Shown in pieces: positions 13,401 through 19,380 of a DNA stretch of 19,380 nt. Below the pieces are notes generated by a model. It saw only the letters and a list, made by a program, of their open reading frames with translations. It made no database searches and was not told where the DNA came from. The translations under genes were made by a program, and so were the position numbers. The first letter of the stretch is position 1. Every line of letters begins with the position of its first letter. The DNA lies in assembly GCA_965209105.1 (NCBI GenBank), contig CBDBQB010000014.1:1-19380 (forward strand), in the 5' to 3' direction. This stretch comes from JAAELZ01 sp965209105. GTDB lineage: Bacteria > Pseudomonadota > Gammaproteobacteria > Arenicellales > Poriferihabitantaceae.

Positions 13401-16096
13401 TCCCCATTTCCGTCCTCATCCTCCCATACGGTTCCAGATATCTGTCCGCCATCGGCGCCTGAATAACCGAAATCTCCGTTTAGGTAGACTGGGTTGATTC
13501 CGCTTAGCTGCTCTTCGGTCTCGCCGTCAATACTTGCATCTGGGTCCGACGTGATCTGCCAGCCAGCGCCGCCATTGGGTAGGGTGTTTGATTCAACCAC
13601 GATACGATAATTCGCCGTGTCGTCTAAACCCGTAAAAATATACTTACCATTTTCGTCGGTCAACTCTGTTCCCACGATGTACTCAACAGGGCCTGAGATA
13701 TTCCAAAGCGTAACGGTCACATCGCTGATACCTTCGCCACTGTCATAGTTATTGTTAGCATTCATATCAAAAAATACACTGTCCCCAATCACGCCATTGC
13801 CGCTGCCAATGCTATTTTCAGCGTAGCCAAAATCTTGGTTGTAGTTATTGGTATTTGTGATAGTTACAACATTTTCGTTGTTACTATCCCCCGGCTGGCC
13901 GTTATTAACGCCGTTATTCGGCATGGATGTTTGTTGCATATCGGATAAGACACCATTGATATCTTGAACGACAACTTTATAGTCTGTATTCGCTGCGACA
14001 CCGATAAACGAATACTGACCATTCGCGTCAGTAAAGACTGTCGAGATCAAGCTTCCGGTGGAGTTGTTATACAGCGCCACGGAGACAGAGCTGATGCCTT
14101 GGTCCGAGTTATTAAAAACGCCGTCTTGGTCTATATCCTCAAAAATCCTATCACCCACCATGATTAAATCAGCATTGGATAAGTGATACCCAAAATCCGC
14201 ATCGTTAAAGCTCTGGTTGGCGCTTAGCGTGACAGTAGTTTCATTGTTCGCAGTGGTAGTGATTCCGTCTTTAACATCTGGGTCACCGAGATCATGCTCG
14301 ATATAACCCGATGGCGGAAATCCTTGCGTGCTCGCATCAGGGTTCACGACAACGCGGTAATCACCCGCGGGTAGGTTATCGAACAAGTATTCTCCCGCGT
14401 CATTTGTTGTAGTTGAAGCAATCAAAGTTACGCCTTGGTAAAGACCAACAGGAACGCCCTCAATGGGGACCTCACCCGGATTGACAATGCCGTCTTGATT
14501 TTGATCTGTCCAAATAATATTACCGATTTGGCCGTTGTCGGTGGTGTCGTAGTTATAGCCAAAATCTGCGCTGTCGTGATTTTCACCCGATACAAGGCTG
14601 ATTAAATCTGAATCATGATCCAAGCCGCCACCTTCGTCGTAAGTTTGAATAACATTGGCGGGTAGAGTGCCAGCGTCCACCACGACATTGTAATCGCCCG
14701 GCACCAGTTCATCGAAGTTATAGCGGCCATCACTGCCGGTAATGGTTTGATCAATAAGGTTTAATCCTTGCATCAAATAGACGGTCACATTCGGAATAGG
14801 ATCTTCGTCAGCGTCTTGTAAGCCGTCACTGTCGGCGTCTAACCATAGTCGATCACCTATCGCCGCTGGCACGAATAAGCCTGCATCGACATCTGTGATC
14901 GTGGCGTCGCCAACTAAAATGACGGGCGCGCTAATACCTGTGGTTATGTTCGCGTCGCTGTCGTCCGTATCGATGGCTGCGTCTGCTTCGCTGAAGACAT
15001 AGCCGTTTGGTTTTACGAACTCCAAAGTGTACTCACCCGGTATGACATCGGTGAATAGATAGTTGCCGCCGATATCTGTCGCTTGAATATCTACCACTGT
15101 ATTTGATGCGTCAATCAGTTGCACCAATATACCTTCGATCCCCGGCTCGCCGCCGTCTTGAACACCATCTCCATTGATGTCATGCCATACAAAATCGCCT
15201 ATTTCCCCGCGCGCATTGACAAGGGTGATGGCGCTGTCGGGCAAGGCTTCAGGCAACTCGTTCGTGACCACCGATACGGTATTCGTTAGACTGGTAACGG
15301 TATCAATCTCAAGCTGTGAGACGATATAGCTGATGGTGTAGGTCCAAGTCTCGCCCGGTTCAAAGATACCGTTGGCCGTGAGGGTTTCGTTCGGACCAGC
15401 AAGTGCGCCATTACTCGCGTCTGGCAGGGTATCGCTAGGGTTAATGCCTGTTAAAGTGACGTTACCCGTGTTGACTAGCGTGATGGTGTAGTCTATTTGG
15501 TCTCCGGCAAGGAGAACAGGGTTGGGCCCGCCTGTTTGAGTTTTATCGACGGTATAACTAACGACCTGAGCGATCGGTACTTCGACAGAACCAGAGGATG
15601 TTGGAATTTCGTCAGTGACGAGTGTCGCAGTATTGTCGATATCACCATCGCCACCGCCATTCGTGTCCAAATCGGCTTGCGTGAGCAGATAAACCCCCTG
15701 ATATACCCATGTTTCATCTACATCTATTTCGGTATCGTTGTCGATATCGCCCGAGATAAAGTTAATGTTCGCGTTGGGAATGATGGTGTCGCTTATCGTG
15801 ATATTTGTTAAATCTAGCAAGCCTATATTTTCAGCCGTGATGGTATAAATAATCAGCTCGCCTGCCAGAGGAGGAGACGAAAGCCCCGCGGTATTGGCGA
15901 CTTTCGTTACCCGTAGGCCTTTGGGCACGACCATTTGGCTGCCATCATTATTGTCTAAGTTTTCCTCGAACTGCGCATCGCTTGCCGACACGCTGGCACC
16001 ATTGGTGAAATCCGCGACCGTTAAAGCATAAACAGGCGTTAGCACTGACAAAAATGCCAGTGCTGAAATCCTGAATATTAGGCTAAAACGGTTCAT
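10484..16096 (-). CDS. Giant secreted DUF11 / SdrD-B repeat protein with C-terminal C25 (gingipain-like) cysteine peptidase, 1870 aa
   Basis: The start at 16096 gives a signal peptide (MNRFSLIFRISALAFLSVLT, cleavage near VYA). The 35-codon extension upstream overlaps the previous gene in another frame and is not credible. Domains in order: two DUF11-like repeats (about 60-180, 181-295); six SdrD-B-type Ca-binding beta domains (about 298-410, 412-515, 522-637, 645-758, 768-878, 884-995), most ending in DFGY; a beta domain (1002-1100); a basic then hydrophobic segment (1126-1176); a pre-catalytic beta region (1180-1510); and a peptidase C25 domain (about 1525-1860). The caspase-like His-Cys pair is His1741 (YTGHSSND) and Cys1775 (QWGCWN). 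The SdrD-B linkers are rich in D-x-D/N-x-D-G motifs, which suggests calcium binding. No C-terminal sorting domain follows the peptidase. It is probably an extracellular protease or adhesin, cotranscribed with the gene 32 bp upstream. Confidence 0.88.
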   Translation of the reverse strand: MNRFSLIFRISALAFLSVLTPVYALTVADFTNGASVSASDAQFEENLDNNDGSQMVVPKGLRVTKVANTAGLSSPPLAGELIIYTITAENIGLLDLTNITISDTIIPNANINFISGDIDNDTEIDVDETWVYQGVYLLTQADLDTNGGGDGDIDNTATLVTDEIPTSSGSVEVPIAQVVSYTVDKTQTGGPNPVLLAGDQIDYTITLVNTGNVTLTGINPSDTLPDASNGALAGPNETLTANGIFEPGETWTYTISYIVSQLEIDTVTSLTNTVSVVTNELPEALPDSAITLVNARGEIGDFVWHDINGDGVQDGGEPGIEGILVQLIDASNTVVDIQATDIGGNYLFTDVIPGEYTLEFVKPNGYVFSEADAAIDTDDSDANITTGISAPVILVGDATITDVDAGLFVPAAIGDRLWLDADSDGLQDADEDPIPNVTVYLMQGLNLIDQTITGSDGRYNFDELVPGDYNVVVDAGTLPANVIQTYDEGGGLDHDSDLISLVSGENHDSADFGYNYDTTDNGQIGNIIWTDQNQDGIVNPGEVPIEGVPVGLYQGVTLIASTTTNDAGEYLFDNLPAGDYRVVVNPDASTQGFPPSGYIEHDLGDPDVKDGITTTANNETTVTLSANQSFNDADFGYHLSNADLIMVGDRIFEDIDQDGVFNNSDQGISSVSVALYNNSTGSLISTVFTDANGQYSFIGVAANTDYKVVVQDINGVLSDMQQTSMPNNGVNNGQPGDSNNENVVTITNTNNYNQDFGYAENSIGSGNGVIGDSVFFDMNANNNYDSGEGISDVTVTLWNISGPVEYIVGTELTDENGKYIFTGLDDTANYRIVVESNTLPNGGAGWQITSDPDASIDGETEEQLSGINPVYLNGDFGYSGADGGQISGTVWEDEDGNGELTVDETRRFEGTTIELHDEFGALIAVTTTDVNGIYTFTDLPFGTYSVVVTDMTNLTGGYQHTDGTPATNNQSQNDQGYQVILSLDNSIDDTGDFGYRSNISTPITLSSFSAFKGDHIGDVEFKWTTETEVGNIGFRLFAKTDGSWHELSDDILPAVGDSVTLQTYTFFATGLEAATEFVLVDINLFGEQVLHGPFVLGQAHGATATLSGQINVDALLNAGKPIPQASKTTKPESTIRTQRKLRERKSHKRNLDQLLNRPLSSLGAWLLGAIISSADASTGFALADFSIQAPGVYEVNNSDLLAVGIDLDGVEITQLGLSSQGVSIPLEIRDDGDGIFNANDSLRFVGSSVNTLYTNTNLYQLSFGGEQKNIGHYSNPIPSGPHAPYYLQTVTYAPQNHYGLTSPTGDPWFADTLLSYKSPISKTITLDTPNKSTASIAPSLAVSVWGASDLPSGGSENPDHHVQISVNNLIVSDLNFEGIQAENAVVDLANLSNTDSIEVNITVPGDRGYVFDMVNIESVSVTYPRRFVASNNTLNFESHWPKYRIGGFESPDITVYAQSENGDVQIIDQLIAGGACSSGSPVCEAMFPGVPGVAQYFALTPLAFQLPTITTPIQAQAIENNSETLVISHPDFIDMPDQALEAYVTSLSAESNGVTLVDVRDIYTQYSGGIVDANAIHQYIKDQYTRGTRRALLVGADTYDYLNHLGLQAESLIPSLYTQTDSIIRYSPVDPMYGDIDDDNVPEVVIARLPVKTGDQLRALIQKRTDYKLRSYGQKAIFAADRYSDTEHYSFTADANNAIDQHFTNWDVTTAYIDYIDEAQARSSIAQSINNGTSLFVYTGHSSNDRLSFFDLFNSDDAAALNNIGQPTVVTQWGCWNTYNVEPLETSMGDQFLLNGNRGAVSVLGTSTLTDANAERILADLFFDELKTGLTLGHSLLNAKRRFAVTHPHHKDLLLGVTIMGFPEVVVFPN

Positions 16097-16128
16097 CGTT
16101 AACGGTTCAGTTTGGTTGACTGAGCCTA

Positions 16129-19100
16129 TTAAGGTGCGAGTACCGTTGCCGTATATTCGATCGTCACCGATCCGCCCGACAATATAGAATCGATTGTCCA
16201 CGCTAAGTTCGGTGCGGCACCCGTTTCTGTTACCCCAGCAGCAAGCGGCAGTACAGTCGCTCCATAGGTAAAGCCTGCTGGTAATAAATCGTTTACATCT
16301 ACATCTGTCGCCTCGTCAGGGCCGGCGTTATCGATTACTAAGGAGAATGTAATAACATCGCCAATATCCGGCGTCATATCATCAACCGTCTTGACGATAG
16401 ATAGATCAATGCCTTTGTCGTTATTGGTAATAGTACAGGTGACATCTTCCCCTTCATCGAGTGTGACGCTTCCGCCATCGAACGCACCACCGTCGCCGTT
16501 AGTACAAGACCACGTGCCCTCTGCGTAAGTAGCGAGATCACTTTCAGACAATGAATAAGCCTCATTAGCGTCGAGGCTGATTGCGGTTGTGGTGTAGGTG
16601 GTCGTTGTGCCAATAGTTGACCCACCGTCCCAAGTCAAACTTTGAGAAACGTTGGAAGCATCCTGCACGTCAATTCCAAAGTCAGTGACGACGCCAGTAC
16701 CACCGTTGTCGTTTTCGACTTCTTTTACGATGATCAGGGTTGGCGCATCATCATCGTTGGTGATGGTACATGCAACATCTTCGCCTTCAGCCAAATTGAT
16801 CGTTGGCATGGCAGCAAAGGTTCCAGCATTGGCTGATCCCACAATATCACTGGTACAAACAACCTCTGTGAATGTATAACCATCCAATAAAGTCTCACCC
16901 AATAAGTAATCCGTATTCGATGTCACACCCGCTACTGTGACACCACTACTAATCGCTGCCCCATCTGCGGTCAATAAGAAATCATCTGGGGCTGCGTTAC
17001 CACCATTGTCATTGGTTGGGTCTTTTGTCACCACCAAAGTTGGTGCAACATCATCGTTGGTGATGGTACATGCAACATCTTCGCCTTCAGCCAAATTGAT
17101 CGTTGGCATGGCAGCGAAGGTTCCAGCATTGGCTGATCCCACAATATCACTGGTACAAACAACCTCTGTGAATGTATAACCATCCAATAAAGTCTCACCC
17201 AATAAGTAATCCGTATTCGATGTCACACCCGCTACTGTGACACCACTACTAATCGCTGCCCCATCTGCGGTCAATAAGAAATCATCTGGGGCTGCGTTAC
17301 CACCATTGTCATTGGTTGGGTCTTTTGTCACCACCAAAGTTGGTGCAACATCATCGTTGGTGATGGTACATGCAACATCTTCGCCTTCAGCCAAATTGAT
17401 CGTTGGCATGGCAGCGAAGGTTCCAGCATTGGCTGATCCCACAATATCACTGGTACAAACAACCTCTGTGAATGTATAACCATCCAATAAAGTCTCACCC
17501 AATAAGTAATCCGTATTCGATGTCACACCCGCTACTGTGACACCACTACTAATCGCTGCCCCATCTGCGGTCAATAAGAAATCATCTGGGGCTGCGTTAC
17601 CACCATTGTCATTGGTTGGGTCTTTTGTCACCACCAAAGTTGGTGCAACATCATCGTTGGTGATGGTACATGCAACATCTTCGCCTTCAGCCAAATTGAT
17701 CGTTGGCATGGCAGCAAAGGTTCCAGCATTGGCTGATCCCACAATATCACTGGTACAAACAACCTCTGTGAATGTATAACCATCCAATAAAGTCTCACCC
17801 AATAAGTAATCCGTATTCGATGTCACACCCGCTACTGTGACACCACTACTAATCGCTGCCCCATCTGCGGTCAATAAGAAATCATCTGGGGCTGCGTTAC
17901 CACCATTGTCATTGGTTGGGTCTTTTGTCACCACCAAAGTTGGTGCAACATCATCGTTGGTGATGGTACATGCAACATCTTCGCCTTCAGCCAAATTGAT
18001 CGTTGGCATGGCAGCAAAGGTTCCAGCATTGGCTGATCCCACAATATCACTGGTACAAACAACCTCTGTGAATGTATAACCATCCAATAAAGTCTCACCC
18101 AATAAGTAATCCGTATTCGATGTCACACCCGCTACTGTGACACCACTACTAATCGCTGCCCCATCTGCGGTCAATAAGAAATCATCTGGGGCTGCGTTAC
18201 CACCATTGTCATTGGTTGGGTCTTTTGTCACCACCAAAGTTGGTGCAACATCATCGTTGGTGATGGTACATGCAACATCTTCGCCTTCAGCCAAATTGAT
18301 CGTTGGCATGGCAGCAAAGGTTCCAGCATTGGCTGATCCCACAATATCACTGGTACAAACAACCTCTGTGAATGTATAACCATCCAATAAAGTCTCACCC
18401 AATAAGTAATCCGTATTCGATGTCACACCCGCTACTGTGACACCACTACTAATCGCTGCCCCATCTGCGGTCAATAAGAAATCATCTGGGGCTGCGTTAC
18501 CACCATTGTCATTGGTTGGGTCTTTTGTCACCACCAAAGTTGGTGCAACATCATCGTTGGTGATGGTACATGCAACATCTTCGCCTTCAGCCAAATTGAT
18601 CGTTGGCATGGCAGCGAAGGTTCCAGCATTGGCTGATCCCACAATATCACTGGTACAAACAACCTCTGTGAATGTATAACCATCCAATAAAGTCTCACCC
18701 AATAAGTAATCCGTATTCGATGTCACACCCGCTACTGTGACACCACTACTAATCGCTGCCCCATCTGCGGTCAATAAGAAATCATCTGGGGCTGCGTTAC
18801 CACCATTGTCATTGGTTGGGTCTTTTGTCACCACCAAAGTTGGTGCAACATCATCGTTAATAATCGTACATACAGCTTGTTGACCAAAGGCTAGAGAGAG
18901 TGAGCCTGTGTCAAATGCGCTATTGTTGAGGGTGCCCGCGTCGCAATTCCACGTACCTTCGGAATAGCCAGCAATATCTGCTTCGGTTAGGCTATAAGTT
19001 CCAGGAACAAGGTAGAGGGTATCAGCGGTATAAGTCGTGATATCACCAGCGGGTACGCCGGCGTCAAATGTTAGTGCGCCCGCATTTGTATTTACATTGA

Positions 19101-19380
19101 AATCTGTCAATACTGCGTCACCACCATTATCATTAACCACCTGTTTTACGATTATCAGTTCCGCATTCGGCGTCACTTGCACGTCGTCAGTATTATTTGC
19201 GGTATTAACCTCAAATTGATCCACTGATGCCGTGACAGTCGCTGCGTTCAGGTAGTCGGATAGCTCCAAGGCTGAGACATTCATCGATATTCCGTAAATC
19301 AAACTCGGAATTATCCAGACTGTCAGACGGGATTCGGACCACCATTGATGGATGGCGCGTGTTTTGTGGATTAAGTGCTT
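16129..19380 (-). CDS. Giant secreted repeat protein with nine NDNGG modules and a C-terminal DUF11-like domain (start off right edge)
   Basis: The frame is open from the stop at 16129 to the window edge, so at least 1083 residues are coded. The first visible residues form a basic stretch followed by LTVWIIPSLIYGISMNVSA, a good signal-peptide core with cleavage after NVSA. No ATG precedes it here, so the true start lies beyond 19380; the TTG at 19302 is inside the signal. The mature part has a short N-terminal motif (LELSDYLNAATVTASVDQFE). One divergent module, seven nearly identical 100-aa modules (TLVVTKDPTNDNGG ... CTITNDD) and another divergent module follow, then a DUF11-like domain that stops at EYTATVLAP. 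Modules resemble prealbumin-like/SpaA-type beta domains and each has two Cys (VVCTSD, VACTITN) likely to form a disulfide. The function is probably structural or adhesive at the cell surface. Confidence 0.85.
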   Translation of the reverse strand, partial: KHLIHKTRAIHQWWSESRLTVWIIPSLIYGISMNVSALELSDYLNAATVTASVDQFEVNTANNTDDVQVTPNAELIIVKQVVNDNGGDAVLTDFNVNTNAGALTFDAGVPAGDITTYTADTLYLVPGTYSLTEADIAGYSEGTWNCDAGTLNNSAFDTGSLSLAFGQQAVCTIINDDVAPTLVVTKDPTNDNGGNAAPDDFLLTADGAAISSGVTVAGVTSNTDYLLGETLLDGYTFTEVVCTSDIVGSANAGTFAAMPTINLAEGEDVACTITNDDVAPTLVVTKDPTNDNGGNAAPDDFLLTADGAAISSGVTVAGVTSNTDYLLGETLLDGYTFTEVVCTSDIVGSANAGTFAAMPTINLAEGEDVACTITNDDVAPTLVVTKDPTNDNGGNAAPDDFLLTADGAAISSGVTVAGVTSNTDYLLGETLLDGYTFTEVVCTSDIVGSANAGTFAAMPTINLAEGEDVACTITNDDVAPTLVVTKDPTNDNGGNAAPDDFLLTADGAAISSGVTVAGVTSNTDYLLGETLLDGYTFTEVVCTSDIVGSANAGTFAAMPTINLAEGEDVACTITNDDVAPTLVVTKDPTNDNGGNAAPDDFLLTADGAAISSGVTVAGVTSNTDYLLGETLLDGYTFTEVVCTSDIVGSANAGTFAAMPTINLAEGEDVACTITNDDVAPTLVVTKDPTNDNGGNAAPDDFLLTADGAAISSGVTVAGVTSNTDYLLGETLLDGYTFTEVVCTSDIVGSANAGTFAAMPTINLAEGEDVACTITNDDVAPTLVVTKDPTNDNGGNAAPDDFLLTADGAAISSGVTVAGVTSNTDYLLGETLLDGYTFTEVVCTSDIVGSANAGTFAAMPTINLAEGEDVACTITNDDDAPTLIIVKEVENDNGGTGVVTDFGIDVQDASNVSQSLTWDGGSTIGTTTTYTTTAISLDANEAYSLSESDLATYAEGTWSCTNGDGGAFDGGSVTLDEGEDVTCTITNNDKGIDLSIVKTVDDMTPDIGDVITFSLVIDNAGPDEATDVDVNDLLPAGFTYGATVLPLAAGVTETGAAPNLAWTIDSILSGGSVTIEYTATVLAP
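16749..18858 (-). repeat. Seven tandem 300-bp coding repeats
   Basis: A 300-bp unit is repeated seven times (starting at 16749, 17049, 17349, 17649, 17949, 18249 and 18549) plus a few bases. The only variable position I find is A or G at 16816 and its equivalents, in the order A G G A A A G from low to high coordinate. In the coding strand this is TTT/TTC, both Phe. Each unit encodes one 100-aa NDNGG module. The number of copies may be unreliable in an assembly from short reads. Confidence 0.93.

Noticed and set aside
16097..16201. N-terminal extension of the C25 peptidase gene
   Set aside because: It overlaps the upstream gene in another frame and would put 35 charged residues in front of a clear signal peptide.
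16652..18679. Series of identical 80-aa plus-strand frames at 300-bp intervals
   Set aside because: They are antisense shadows of the tandem coding repeat and have no ribosome binding sites or recognisable product.
16749..18858. CRISPR-like periodic repeat
   Set aside because: The period is 300 bp with no unique spacers, and the whole array is one open coding frame.

Overview
The window looks like chromosomal DNA of a gammaproteobacterium, probably aquatic or marine. This rests on the DUF5062-type protein, the integron-like small-gene region, the IS4-family element and the queuosine genes. No rRNA or other taxonomic marker is present, so genus is not assignable.

Left part (1-2100): all genes are on the minus strand. 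An agmatine deiminase gene runs off the left edge and is followed by a DUF5062-like gene. Between about 680 and 2090 lie small genes (an unknown 108-aa protein, a small membrane protein, and a CopG-like/RelE toxin-antitoxin pair). They are separated by short structured spacers that resemble integron attC sites, one of them quite convincingly (1090-1171). I read this as a remnant or distal piece of a cassette array; no integrase is visible.

Middle-left (2100-6100): a structured non-coding stretch precedes a secreted 527-aa protein built of four diverged modules, each with a Cys pair. A 40-codon gene remnant (CorC/HlyC-type domain) follows, abutting a complete IS4-family element (about 4316-5925) with 34-bp terminal inverted repeats. 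A solitary copy of the IS end lies at 4056.

Middle (6095-10454): on the plus strand come a VOC-family protein, a TerC-family membrane protein, an AI-2E/PerM-family membrane protein, queC, and a gene with three tandem QueD/PTPS-type domains. The last four are spaced 7-15 bp apart and look like one operon. The last two make 7-deazaguanine precursors of queuosine. The triple QueD protein appears to divide its catalytic residues among its domains.

Right part (10484-19380): on the minus strand, two very large secreted proteins lie head to tail. The upstream one (start beyond the right edge) carries nine NDNGG-type modules, seven of them encoded by a 300-bp unit that is almost perfectly repeated. 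The downstream one (1870 aa) joins DUF11-like domains, six SdrD-B-type domains and a C-terminal gingipain-like C25 cysteine peptidase. Both begin the mature chain with the same short motif, which suggests a shared origin and perhaps a shared surface function. This pair and the triple QueD are the most unusual content of the window.
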